From an uncultured Alphaproteobacteria bacterium (GTDB lineage: Bacteria; Pseudomonadota; Alphaproteobacteria; SP197): a stretch of DNA of 64,000 bases. The notes beneath the pieces are model-generated. The model saw only the letters and a program-made list of their open reading frames with translations. It was not told the DNA's origin and searched no databases. The stretch covers positions 620,001 to 684,000 of the forward strand of contig OY282363.1 in NCBI GenBank assembly GCA_958295695.1, written 5' to 3'. Below are positions 44,084 to 52,797 of this stretch, piece after piece (position 1 is the first letter of the stretch; the number at the start of each line of letters is the position of its first letter). Position numbers and translations under genes: made by a program.

Positions 44084-44961
44084 CCGGTCAGTTCCTCGGA
44101 GATTCCGCGCCCCGACTGCGCGCCCAGCCAGTCGACGATGAGATTGACGCCGACCGTGAGGGTCGCGATGGCGAAAGCCGGCGCGAGAACCGGCAGATAG
44201 GCCTTGGTCTGCAAGCCGCCGCGATTCTCCTGGACCATGGAGCCCCAGTCCGCGTCGGGCGGCTGGATGCCGAGGCCCAGGAAGCTGAGGCTGGACAGGA
44301 ACAGGATCGAGTAGGTCATGCGCAGCCCGAACTCGACGGCCAGGGGACGGATCGTCGAGGGGAAGATCTCGCGCGCCAGAATGGACCACAGCCGTTCGCC
44401 GCGCGCCCGCGCGACCTCCACGAACTCCAGCGCGGCGATGTTCATCGCGATCGCCCGGCCGACCCGCGCGACGCGCGAGAAATGCAGCGCCGCGATGGTT
44501 CCGATCAGGACCGGGATATCCGACGACAGGGAGGCGATGACGATCAGGGCCAGCAGGATCGGCGGGAACGACAGCATGGTGTCGATCAGCCAGGTCGCGA
44601 AGTCGTCGTACCGGCCGCCGATCTCGGCCGCTGAGAACCCGAGGCCCATCCCGATCAGGAAACCGAGAACCGTCGCCGCCAGCGCGAGGCCCACGGTGAG
44701 CTGCGCGCCGTGGAGCAGGCGGCTCAGGACATCCCGGCCCAGCGTGTCGGTTCCCAGGATCGCGCCGCCGCCGGGATCGGCGAAGCGCGAGGCGGAGACG
44801 ATCTCGCCGACGCCGTAAGGCGCCAGGAACGGTCCGACGGCGGCGAGCAGCAGGCCCAGGCCGACGATGACGATTCCCGCCCAGGCCCAGCCGTCGGGCT
44901 TCGGGCGGGCGCGTTTGCTCCGCTTGCGCCCGACGCTTTTCACCGGGGCGGCGGCGGTCAT
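44080..44961 (-). CDS. Peptide ABC transporter permease, DppC type
   Basis: The 293-aa inner-membrane permease has a basic N-terminus, a first span (WAGIVIVGLGLLLAAVGPFL), the binding-protein-dependent transport loop FVEVARARGERLWSILAREIF (EAA-like) and a terminal span. LGTDTLGRDVLSRLLHGAQ is characteristic of DppC/OppC. The ATG at 44961 overlaps the stop of the upstream DppB-type gene by 4 nt. It is in the same operon as the fused ATPase. Confidence 0.93.
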   Translation of the reverse strand: MTAAAPVKSVGRKRSKRARPKPDGWAWAGIVIVGLGLLLAAVGPFLAPYGVGEIVSASRFADPGGGAILGTDTLGRDVLSRLLHGAQLTVGLALAATVLGFLIGMGLGFSAAEIGGRYDDFATWLIDTMLSFPPILLALIVIASLSSDIPVLIGTIAALHFSRVARVGRAIAMNIAALEFVEVARARGERLWSILAREIFPSTIRPLAVEFGLRMTYSILFLSSLSFLGLGIQPPDADWGSMVQENRGGLQTKAYLPVLAPAFAIATLTVGVNLIVDWLGAQSGRGISEELTG

Positions 44962-45905
44962 TTGGCGTGCCTCAGGCGCGGATTGGCGAAGATCGCCAGG
45001 ATGTCGGCCGCGATGTTGAGCAGGACGTAGAAGGCGCAGAACACCAGCGCGCAGGCCTGGATCAGCGGCACGTCCCGGAAGAACACGGAGTCGACCATGA
45101 GCCGCCCGAGGCCCGGATAGACGAAGATCACCTCGACGACCACGACGCCGCTGACCAGATAGCCCAGGTTGAGGGCGACGACGTTGACGATCGGGCCCAG
45201 GGAGTTCGGGACCGCGTGGCGCAGGATGATGCGCCACTTCGAGGCGCCCTTGAGCAGGGCCATCTCGATGTAGGCCTGCTTCAGCACGTCCAGGATGGCC
45301 GCGCGGGTCATGCGGATGATGTGGGCGAGCACGGTGAGCACGAGCGTGAGCATCGGCAGGAACGTCAGGCCGAGGGTGTTGAAGAGGTCGCTCCAGCGCG
45401 GGCGCTTCACGATGAAGCTGAAGAGGTCGAGCTCCACCGACAGGACGATGATGAGAAGGATGGCGATGACGAAGTCGGGGATCGAGATGAAGAACACGGT
45501 GACCGCCGTGGTCGTCCGGTCGAACGCGCCTTCCGGCCAGGCCGCGCACATCAGGCCGAGCGCCAGCGAGAGCGGAAACGCCACGGCGGTCGCGTAGAGC
45601 GCCAGGTTGATGGTGTTCCAGAAGCGCGGCTCGACGACCCGGCCGACATCGATCTTGTTGGCGATCGACTGACCGAGATCGCCCGCCAGCACGCCGCCCA
45701 GCCAGTCGAAGTAGCGGATATGGGCCGGCTGGTTGAGGCCCATCTGCTCGCGCAGCGCGGCCACGTTCTCCGGCGTCGCGGACTGTCCGAGAATGGCCTG
45801 GGCGACGTCGCCGGGCAGCAACTCGGTCCCGGCGAAGACCATGAGCGAGACGGCGAGCAGGGTGGTCAACCCCAGCATCAGCCGTCGCACGATCAGCCTG
45901 AACAC
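44958..45905 (-). CDS. Peptide ABC transporter permease, DppB type
   Basis: The 315-aa permease begins FRLIVRRLMLGLTTLLAVSL and has the family's PGDVAQAILG and GLNQPAHIRYFDWLGGVLAGDLGQS-like start (read as GLNQPAHIRYFDWLGG then DLGQS), and the EAA loop YIEMALLKGASKWRIILRHA. The start is a GTG at 45905. First gene of the operon (B-C-fused DF). A periplasmic binding-protein gene is missing upstream; the family 5 binding protein at 8089 is the only candidate in this window. Confidence 0.92.
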   Translation of the reverse strand: MFRLIVRRLMLGLTTLLAVSLMVFAGTELLPGDVAQAILGQSATPENVAALREQMGLNQPAHIRYFDWLGGVLAGDLGQSIANKIDVGRVVEPRFWNTINLALYATAVAFPLSLALGLMCAAWPEGAFDRTTTAVTVFFISIPDFVIAILLIIVLSVELDLFSFIVKRPRWSDLFNTLGLTFLPMLTLVLTVLAHIIRMTRAAILDVLKQAYIEMALLKGASKWRIILRHAVPNSLGPIVNVVALNLGYLVSGVVVVEVIFVYPGLGRLMVDSVFFRDVPLIQACALVFCAFYVLLNIAADILAIFANPRLRHAK

Positions 45906-46065
45906 GCCCGGCGCCTCCGCGTTGCCCCGCGCCGCCGGCGCGTCGCGCGCTTCACCGGCGTCACGCCGGTCGGCCCCGGCCAGGCCGTCATCGTAGGGTG
46001 GCGTTCCCGAAACGCAAGGAAGCCGGTTCCTCCGGGGACGGGACCGCGCGTCAGATCGGCCTGCG

Positions 46066-47115
46066 TCAGGTCGACGGGCGCGGCCAGGCCCGCAGGACCG
46101 CCTGCACCACCGTGGCGAGCGGGATGGCGAAGAACACGCCCCACAGGCCCCAGAGGCCGCCGAAGACCAGGATCGCCACGATGATCGCCACCGGATGGAG
46201 GTCGACCACCTCGCTGAACAGGACCGGCGCGAGCACGTTGCCGTCGAGCGCCTGGATCGCGCCGTAGGCGATCAGGACGTAGGCGAACTCCCAGCTCATG
46301 CCGTACTGGACGAGCGCGACCACGGCGACCGGCACGGTCACGGCGGCGGCGCCCACATAGGGGATCAGCACGGAGAGGCCGGTGATCACGGCGAGAAGGA
46401 TCGAGAAATCCACCTCGAGCGCGGCGAAGACCGCGTAGGTCACGACGCCGACGATGAGGATCTCCCAGAACTTGCCGCGCACGTAGTTGTAGATCTGCAG
46501 GTTGACCTCGCGCCACACCGTGCTGGTCAGATCCCGGTCGCGCGGCAGGAAGCTCACGACCCAGGCCGTGATCTTCTCCTTGTCCTTGATCATGAAGAAG
46601 ACGAGCAGCAGCACCAGGATCAGGTAGACGATCGCCGTCAGCAGGCCGACGATCGAGGCGCCGGCGAAGGACGGCAGGAGCGTGGCCGCGTCGATCACGC
46701 TCGATCCGATCTCGGCCATGAAGCCGCGCACCTGCTCCTCGGTGATCAGGCCGGGATACTGCTCGGGCAGCGCCAGGAGGTGCCCCTGGATCTGCTGAGT
46801 CATCCGCGGAAGCTGGGCGGCGAACTGCCCCGTCTGGCGGAACAGGACCGGCATGAGGCCGAGCAGGAACGACAGGGCGGCCAGGATGAACCCGAGGAAG
46901 ACGAGGTTCACCGCGACCAGATGGCCGACGCGGCGCTGCTCGAGCCAGCGCACCAGTCCGTCGAGCAGGAACGCGATCACGATGGCCGCGATGACCGGCG
47001 CCACCATGTCGGCCACGAACACGATGGCCGCCACGGCGATCAGCAGCACGCAGGTCAGGATCAGGACCTGCGGATTGGAGAACGTCTGGTGGAACCAGTC
47101 GCGGATGGGTTTCAT
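46066..47115 (-). CDS. AI-2E family transporter (UPF0118)
   Basis: The 349-aa membrane protein begins with two spans (VLILTCVLLIAVAAIVFVAD and VIAAIVIAFLLDGLVRW) and has the long periplasmic/cytoplasmic loop and the terminal GLSVLIPYVGAAAVTVPVA, ALDGNVLAPVLFSEVVDLHP and FGGLWGLWGVFFAIPLATV. The family (TqsA/YdiK/PerM) includes autoinducer-2 exporters and sodium/proton antiporters; the transported molecule here is unknown. It stands alone. Confidence 0.9.
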   Translation of the reverse strand: MKPIRDWFHQTFSNPQVLILTCVLLIAVAAIVFVADMVAPVIAAIVIAFLLDGLVRWLEQRRVGHLVAVNLVFLGFILAALSFLLGLMPVLFRQTGQFAAQLPRMTQQIQGHLLALPEQYPGLITEEQVRGFMAEIGSSVIDAATLLPSFAGASIVGLLTAIVYLILVLLLVFFMIKDKEKITAWVVSFLPRDRDLTSTVWREVNLQIYNYVRGKFWEILIVGVVTYAVFAALEVDFSILLAVITGLSVLIPYVGAAAVTVPVAVVALVQYGMSWEFAYVLIAYGAIQALDGNVLAPVLFSEVVDLHPVAIIVAILVFGGLWGLWGVFFAIPLATVVQAVLRAWPRPST

Positions 47116-47226
47116 CGGCGGCCCCGGGGACGCGGAACGCCCGCGACCATAGGGAGGCGGCCCCGCGCGGGCAAGCCGGGGCTCCGCGGGCCCGGGGCCG
47201 CCGCGTTCGGCCGGGGGGCGATCCCT

Positions 47227-47269
47227 CCCTCGTCCCGGACGGCGGCCGGCGGCCGTGTATCGAAGGGAT
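47227..47269. repeat. Dispersed intergenic repeat, copy 4 (right half only)
   Basis: Only the right half is present: CCCTCGTCCCGGACGGCGG and then GTGTATCGAAGGGA, between the divergent AI-2E-type and MFS genes. Confidence 0.55.
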
Positions 47270-47369
47270 GTCCCGCATCCGAAAACCGTGGGCGGCCCGG
47301 CCGGAGTCCGATTGCGGCGCGGGGGCCGGCGCGCTAACCCTGCGCGGCCCAGCTTCGCGGGAGTAGTCG

Positions 47370-48560
47370 ATGGACCGGGACGCCGCCGCGCCCGCCGGCG
47401 CGGGCCCGCGAGGCCGGCTTGTCGGCCTCTTCGCCGTCATCGCCTCGATGACGGCGATCGCGATGCTCTACGGCTACACCGGCCAGCTCCTGTCGGTCGT
47501 CCTCGACGACCGTGGCGTGCGCGGCTCGCTCATCGGGTTGAGCGGCGCGGCGCAGATGACGGGCGTCTTCCTGGCGATCCCGGTCCTGCCCTGGCTCATC
47601 CGCCGGATGGGCCCGGCGCGCCTGATGCTCGCCGGCGCCGCCCTGGCGCTGGCCGCGATCGCGGCGATGGCGCTGGCGGTCGATGTCTGGTTCTGGTTTC
47701 CGCTGCGCTTCGCCCTGGGCGCGGCGCAGGCGACCATGTGGACGACGGGCGAGACCTGGGTGAACCACGCCTGCGACGACCGCCGCCGCGGCCGCACCGT
47801 CAGCGTCTACATGAGCGCCGTCGCGGCCGGCTACGCCGCCGGCCCCTTCGTCCTCGCGGAGGTCGGGTCGCAAGGCGCGGCCCCGTTCGCCGCCGCGGCG
47901 GCCATGGTCGTCGCGGTCATGCTCCCGCTGCTGGCCGGCCTGGGCGACCGCATCGCGGCGGAAGGGCGGCCCTCCGCGCGGCTGCACCAATATGTGCGGC
48001 TGGCGCCCGTGCCGATGGTCTCGAACCTCCTCTTCGGCGCCATCGGCGGCGCGTTCATGGCGCTCTTCGCCGTCTACGGCCTCAGGCTCGCGATGGACGA
48101 GGCCGGGGCGACCCGCATGCTGGGCTGGATGGGCTGGGGCGGCGTCCTGATGCCTCTCCTGATCGCCTGGTTCGCGGAACGGATCGACCGGACCCTGCTG
48201 CTGGCCTTTTTCGTGGCGCTGGGCGCGGTCGCCACGGCCGGTCTCCCCTGGATCGGCGTCATGAATCCCTGGCTCCTGGTCGCCTACCTGATGGTCTTCG
48301 GCGGCTTGCGCTCGGCTCACTACGGCATCGCGGTGATGCTCGTGGGCGACCGGTTCCGGGGCGCGGACCTGCCCTCGGCCACCGCCGTCTTCGGCCTGAT
48401 GTTCGGGACCGGGTCGATCCTGGGCCCGGCGCTCGGCGGAATCGCGATCGATCTCTGGGATCCCCACGGCCTCGTCGCGGCCATCCTGCTGTTCCATCTC
48501 GTCCTGTTGCCGCTGCCGCTCGCGGCATGGCGGCGGCGCGGCCGCCCGGCCGGGCGGTAG
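47370..48560 (+). CDS. MFS transporter
   Basis: The 396-aa permease has 12 predicted spans and the MFS loop-2/3 motif region (WLIRRMGPARLMLAGAAL). The later GLMFGTGSILGPALGGIAIDL resembles the YcaD-like or sugar/drug-exporter branch. The ATG at 47370 follows GGGAGTAG. It ends 113 nt before the Slam-like gene on the same strand, and a shared transcript is possible. Substrate unknown. Confidence 0.88.
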   Translation: MDRDAAAPAGAGPRGRLVGLFAVIASMTAIAMLYGYTGQLLSVVLDDRGVRGSLIGLSGAAQMTGVFLAIPVLPWLIRRMGPARLMLAGAALALAAIAAMALAVDVWFWFPLRFALGAAQATMWTTGETWVNHACDDRRRGRTVSVYMSAVAAGYAAGPFVLAEVGSQGAAPFAAAAAMVVAVMLPLLAGLGDRIAAEGRPSARLHQYVRLAPVPMVSNLLFGAIGGAFMALFAVYGLRLAMDEAGATRMLGWMGWGGVLMPLLIAWFAERIDRTLLLAFFVALGAVATAGLPWIGVMNPWLLVAYLMVFGGLRSAHYGIAVMLVGDRFRGADLPSATAVFGLMFGTGSILGPALGGIAIDLWDPHGLVAAILLFHLVLLPLPLAAWRRRGRPAGR

Positions 48561-48673
48561 GCGGCGCCTGGTCATGCGCGGGCAGGAACGCGCCCGGTCG
48601 CTTGGAACCCGGACGGCGAGGGGCTACAGTCCGCGTGTTTCGGACCCCCGTTCATCCTCGAACCGGATTCAAG

Positions 48674-50239
48674 ATGACCGACCTGGATTCCCGGCGCCGG
48701 CGCACTCTCCGCGAACACCGGCGACCGGCGGCCCCGTTCGCGGCTCTCGCCGCGGCGTTGCTCCTTCTCTCCGGCGCGCCGGACTGGAGCCGGGTGGTGG
48801 CGGCGGCCGAGGGCGCGACCGACGGCGCCGACGCCCCGGTCTCCGCGACGTCGTCCGAGGTGGAGCGGGCGCGGGCGATGATCTTCAGCGATCCGGCGGC
48901 GGCGCTCGGCCTGCTGCGGCCGCTGGCCGAGGGCGCGCCCGACGACACCGACGCCTGGTTCTTCCGCGGCATGGCGGCTTCGGCCGCGGCCGGCCTGCCG
49001 GCGGGCGGTCCCGGCGCGCCCGCGGACGACGCGGCCCGCCGGGCGCTGTTCGACGAGGCCGCGGCGAGCTACCGCCACATCCTGGAGCGGCGGCCCGGGC
49101 TCGCCGGAGCGCGGCTGGAGCTCGCCCGGGTCCTGTTCGAGCGCGGGCGCTGCCTGGAGGAGCCCGAGGACCTTCTGGAACACCTGCTGGGCGACGATTG
49201 CGACGCCGCGGCGCACCATTTCCGGCGCGCGCTGGCGGGCGACCTGCCGCCGGAGATCGCCGAGGCGGTGTCGCGCTACCTCGCGTTGACGCAGGCGCGC
49301 AAGCGGGTCTCGGGGTCGTTCGGGCTGTCGGTCGCGCCCGACAGCAATATCAACGCCGGGCCGTCGGCGCAGCGGTTCGCGTCCCGCCTCAGGAACTTCT
49401 TCACGGGCGAGAGGCTGGAGTTCGATCTCGACGAGCGCGCGCGCGCGGACTCCGGCGTCGGATTCGTGGTGTCGACGTCCGGGGAATACCGGCATCCGTT
49501 GCCGTTCCGGCTGCTGGAGGACAGCGCGACCCGGCTGCGTCTCGGCGCCGGCCTCTACCGGCGCGAATATCCCGGGCGGCGGTTCGACGACATGACGCTG
49601 TCGCTGCACGCCGGGCCGCAGGCGCTGTTTCCGCTCGGCCGCGTCAGCCTGCTGGCCAAGGCGGACCGCCGCTGGTTCGGCGGCGAGATCGTGGGCCACG
49701 GGATCGGCCCCCGCCTGGAAGCGGATGCGCGGCTGGGCGAGCAACTGTGGCTCTCCGCCAGCGCGGAGCGGATCGAGCGGCATCACCGGCGGAACGCCGC
49801 GACCCTGGACGGCCCGCGCTCCGATCTCGACCTCAGCCTGAACTTCGCGGCGACCCCGTCGGTCCTGCTCGGTCTGCGCGGCGGCTTGCAGAGAGTCCGC
49901 CCGGACGGCCTGAGCCAGCGCTCCCGCACCCGCCGGGTGGGCGGGTTCGCCAGCATCGACCTGCCGCCGGTCTTCGGCGTCTCCGGCTTCAGCCTCGGTC
50001 TCATCCACGACGTGATGTTCACCCGTTACGACGACCAGAGGCACTTCATCATCAGCTTGGATAAGAACCGCCGGGACCGGACCGCGATCAGACGGCTGAT
50101 CGTCTCCAACGACCGTCTCGAGCTGTTCGGCTTCGCCCCGGTGCTGTCCCTCGTTCAGGAGCGGCGCGAGTCGAACATCGACGCCATCTTCGAATACCGG
50201 CGCAACAGGGCCGAACTCTCGTTCCGCCGGCTGTTCTGA
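48674..50239 (+). CDS. Slam-like surface lipoprotein assembly modifier (DUF560)
   Basis: The 521-aa outer-membrane protein has an N-terminal signal/anchor (about residues 20-42), a TPR-like helical domain (about 60-210: DDTDAWFFRGMAAS, EAAASYRHILERRPGLAGAR) and a C-terminal DUF560 barrel beginning SGSFGLSVAPDSNINAGPS and ending in Phe (LSFRRLF), as is usual for OMP assembly. In Neisseria, Slam proteins move lipoproteins such as TbpB to the cell surface. The large TbpB-like lipoprotein gene sits directly opposite, 441 nt away. Function in this organism is inferred from that pairing and the domain order. Confidence 0.85.
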   Translation: MTDLDSRRRRTLREHRRPAAPFAALAAALLLLSGAPDWSRVVAAAEGATDGADAPVSATSSEVERARAMIFSDPAAALGLLRPLAEGAPDDTDAWFFRGMAASAAAGLPAGGPGAPADDAARRALFDEAAASYRHILERRPGLAGARLELARVLFERGRCLEEPEDLLEHLLGDDCDAAAHHFRRALAGDLPPEIAEAVSRYLALTQARKRVSGSFGLSVAPDSNINAGPSAQRFASRLRNFFTGERLEFDLDERARADSGVGFVVSTSGEYRHPLPFRLLEDSATRLRLGAGLYRREYPGRRFDDMTLSLHAGPQALFPLGRVSLLAKADRRWFGGEIVGHGIGPRLEADARLGEQLWLSASAERIERHHRRNAATLDGPRSDLDLSLNFAATPSVLLGLRGGLQRVRPDGLSQRSRTRRVGGFASIDLPPVFGVSGFSLGLIHDVMFTRYDDQRHFIISLDKNRRDRTAIRRLIVSNDRLELFGFAPVLSLVQERRESNIDAIFEYRRNRAELSFRRLF

Positions 50240-50339
50240 TCCCCTCCGGCGCCGTGGCGGGCCGCGGCCGACGTTTGCAAAGCGCCTCGGGGCCGGTGGG
50301 GACGGTCCGGATCCGGTGTCGCGGTCCCGACGATGGGAC

Positions 50340-50375
50340 GGCGCCCCTTGGGGCGAGCTCGCCCCAAGGGGCGCC
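50340..50375. repeat. Perfect 36-bp palindrome
   Basis: Each arm reads GGCGCCCCTTGGGGCGAG-like: the left arm GCGCCCCTTGGGGCGAG (50341-50357) is followed without a loop by its exact inverse (50358-50374), with one more G/C pair outside. It could be a bidirectional terminator, a cruciform or a binding site between the convergent genes. Confidence 0.8.
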
Positions 50376-50611
50376 CGGCCGATGTCCGACGGCGGCGACA
50401 TCGTTCCGATCGAACCGCCATCGGATGGGCGCCGGGCTGGAAACGGCGGCGGCGGCGGACAGTCCGGCATGTCGACTGGGAGGCCGAGACGATCGGGCGG
50501 GCATACTCGCCCTTCCGCGGGGACCGGGCGCCGTGACCCGCGCCGCGGCGCACCCCCTTCCCCACTCCGGGTAGCGCCCGCGGCGGCGCGTTCCGGTTTC
50601 CCGGACGGAGG

Positions 50612-50644
50612 GACGCCCTCTCCCCTGTCGGGGGAGAGGGCGTC
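50612..50644 (-). terminator. Strong hairpin downstream of the lipoprotein gene
   Basis: GACGCCCTCTCCCC (50612-50625) pairs perfectly with GGGGAGAGGGCGTC (50631-50644), a 14-bp stem with a 5-nt loop, 37 nt past the lipoprotein stop. No T tract follows in either direction, so it may terminate poorly or protect mRNA ends. Confidence 0.5.
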
Positions 50645-50680
50645 CGGGTCCGTCGCCGGGCGCGCGGGGCGCGTCGGGGA

Positions 50681-52537
50681 CTACGGCGCCGGCTCCTCGC
50701 TCACGGCGCCGAAGCTGCCGATGATGGAGCCGAACGTGACGCACGCGGCGCCCTCCCTGCCGCTGGGGCAGCCGGCAAAGGCGTGGGTCAGGTTTCTCGG
50801 CAGCATCCAGTAGCCGGCGGTCTCGAGTTCGCCGAGTTCCCGGGGGCCGTAGAAGGCGCCCCCGTACCGGCCCTCCGCGAAGCCGGCCGTGTCGAAGACC
50901 GGCACCGCCACGCCCGCGTACGAGCCGTCCGCTCCGATGTTGGCGGACTGCAGGTCCACCGCCTTGTTGTCCTCCGCGGTGGGGTGATTCTGGAGATAGA
51001 GCGTGGACCACGCGCCGTCTGTCAGGAACTCGATGTTCTTCATGAAGCCGGAGACGGCGCCGTTGCTGGAGCCGCCGCCCAGGGTGGCGGTCAGCGAGAC
51101 GTCGCCCCGCAGGCGGACGAGCCGCGAGATGTGGTCGTTGGCCCTGTTCTGCAAGACCCAGCCCGTGGTCTTGCCGTTGAACGTGGCCGTGACCTCGTCG
51201 GTGGAGAAATCCTTCGGCTCACCGTTCGCGCCACCGAAGGCGTCGTAGCCGAAGTGGAACGCCTGCATCCGGCCGTACCGCGGCCTCGCGGTCGAGTAGT
51301 CCCAGAAGTTGAACAGGCCGTAGGCGGCGTATTTGAGGTAGCGGTGCTCGTCGTCGCCGTCCACGCCGGCGTAGTTCGAGAGCTTGACGGTGTAGACGCC
51401 GAGATCGTCGGCGGGCAGGCCGCTGGCGATCCTTGTCGCGCGTCTGGGCTCCAAGAGCATCGCGCCGGTCGGCGCCGCGATAGCGCGGGACAACCACAAG
51501 ACCTTGTATTTGGAGCCGTCGGCGGGGTCCGTGTATTCCTCGCCGGCGAGGTTCGCGTAACCGGTCGTGTCGGCGTCGTCGCCGGTGCCGCCCAGGGCTC
51601 CGTCGGCGCCGGGGTCCACGACCCCGGTGTAATCGGGGTTCACCCTGTAGGCCCGCCGGTTGTGGATGTCATGGGAGGCCACCCACCAGGGAGCCTTGGC
51701 GGCGTCGGGGGCGACGCCGCTGCTGGAGTGTTCGTTGACCGGGCGCGGTTCCACGATCGGGGTGAGGTCGGTGTCCGCCTTGACGACCATGCTGAAGTGG
51801 TAGGCCGCGTCGCCGTCCGGATCTATCGCCGGGGTGTCGAAGACGGCCACGATGTCCGACGTGGCGTGGTCGTCGCATGTCGAGCCGTCGGCGTCGGCGC
51901 CTTGGCCGCAGGCGCCGTTTCCGAACGCGTTGGAGTAACCGCTCGACGGCCCGAGCGCGGTGCGCCTCTCCATGTCGAAGAAGATGACGCCGGGGCCGCC
52001 CATCTTCATCGTGAAGCCGCCGCCGTCCCTCCGGAGCTGGATGGAGCTCAGCACCCTCGCGTCGGTGCGGTCCCAGTCGCCGTCGCCCGCGGTGACGCCG
52101 AGGTCGCCCGCGCCGCCGTGGAACTCCAGATCCCCGGTCGTGTCCGGTCCCCTGTCCAGCTCCCCGCGCACGGTGAGGCCCCGCAGCTGGAGTTCGTCAT
52201 TCCCGTTGCCGTCCGCCGAGATCAGCGTCTTGCCGGTCTCGTAAAGGACGGCCTCGTCCTTGATGGCGCTGGCGACGGCCGCGCCGGTGGTGGCGTCCGT
52301 GCGCGCCGTCCAGGTCACGCCCCCGGTCGAACGCGCGGGCGCGATGATCCGCGCGAACCGCTCGGGCGCGACCTCCTCGCCCAAGGACACGCTCCAGATC
52401 GGGGGCTCCGGCTCCGGGGCCGGGGCCGGCGGCGGCGAATCGCCGCCCTGGTTCACATACCTCGTCGTGCTCGACGAGCACGCCGTAAAGATCAGCGCAA
52501 CACCGCACGCCAACGTCGCAAGCCTGAGCGAAGTCAT
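50681..52537 (-). CDS. TbpB-like surface lipoprotein (Slam cargo candidate)
   Basis: The 618-aa protein has a lipoprotein signal with the lipobox cysteine at residue 20 (GVALIFTACSSS), a flexible Pro/Glu linker (PPPAPAPEPEPP) and a long exported region rich in Gly, Asp and Thr. Its C-terminal ~135 residues (from RLRGDVSLTATLGGG) end with GGAFYGPRELGELETAGYW and resemble the small beta-barrel of transferrin-binding-protein-B-like lipoproteins. The ATG at 52537 follows AGGGG 8 nt upstream. The frame stays open 82 codons further, through the poly-C tract, but no signal peptide would result. Partner of the convergent Slam-like gene; second partial copy at 5226-5663. Ligand unknown. Confidence 0.82.
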   Translation of the reverse strand: MTSLRLATLACGVALIFTACSSSTTRYVNQGGDSPPPAPAPEPEPPIWSVSLGEEVAPERFARIIAPARSTGGVTWTARTDATTGAAVASAIKDEAVLYETGKTLISADGNGNDELQLRGLTVRGELDRGPDTTGDLEFHGGAGDLGVTAGDGDWDRTDARVLSSIQLRRDGGGFTMKMGGPGVIFFDMERRTALGPSSGYSNAFGNGACGQGADADGSTCDDHATSDIVAVFDTPAIDPDGDAAYHFSMVVKADTDLTPIVEPRPVNEHSSSGVAPDAAKAPWWVASHDIHNRRAYRVNPDYTGVVDPGADGALGGTGDDADTTGYANLAGEEYTDPADGSKYKVLWLSRAIAAPTGAMLLEPRRATRIASGLPADDLGVYTVKLSNYAGVDGDDEHRYLKYAAYGLFNFWDYSTARPRYGRMQAFHFGYDAFGGANGEPKDFSTDEVTATFNGKTTGWVLQNRANDHISRLVRLRGDVSLTATLGGGSSNGAVSGFMKNIEFLTDGAWSTLYLQNHPTAEDNKAVDLQSANIGADGSYAGVAVPVFDTAGFAEGRYGGAFYGPRELGELETAGYWMLPRNLTHAFAGCPSGREGAACVTFGSIIGSFGAVSEEPAP

Positions 52538-52639
52538 CTTGAAGCCCCTGTTTGTTGAAAAGGCCGCCGTCAAACGGCACAGCCCCCGCGACGGCCGCTT
52601 CTGGAACCGTCGGTGGAGCCGACGCGGAGCGGCTAACAC

Positions 52640-52658
52640 GGGGGGGGGGGGGGGGGGG
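52640..52658. repeat. Homopolymeric G19 tract (C19 on the lipoprotein strand)
   Basis: Nineteen consecutive G lie in the 260-nt divergent region, 103 nt upstream of the lipoprotein start and 139 nt upstream of pntAA. Tracts of this length slip during replication and are classic phase-variation elements in surface-antigen promoters. Its true length may be misread by sequencing. Confidence 0.85.
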
Positions 52659-52797
52659 TGACAAGCCAAAATGGCGCGGGCCGGCCGGAAACCGGAAACG
52701 GGCGACGGTCTGGATGAGCGCGCGAACCCTTCACAAGGACGGCCGCTTCGGTCATGGTGCGCCGCGTCCATCCCCGCCGACATTGCCGGATTCCAGA

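Larger units (their letters stand above)
50240..50680. other. Convergent intergenic region, 441 nt
   Basis: It separates the Slam-like gene from the lipoprotein gene (3' ends facing). It contains a 36-bp perfect palindrome (50340-50375) and a 14-bp hairpin (50612-50644). No gene recognised; frames here are compositional shadows. Confidence 0.55.

Noticed and set aside
45954..45970. Inverted repeat ACCGGCG..CGCCGGT downstream of the AI-2E-type gene as a terminator
   Set aside because: A one-base loop, no T tract and 96 nt from the stop codon; likely chance in GC-rich DNA.
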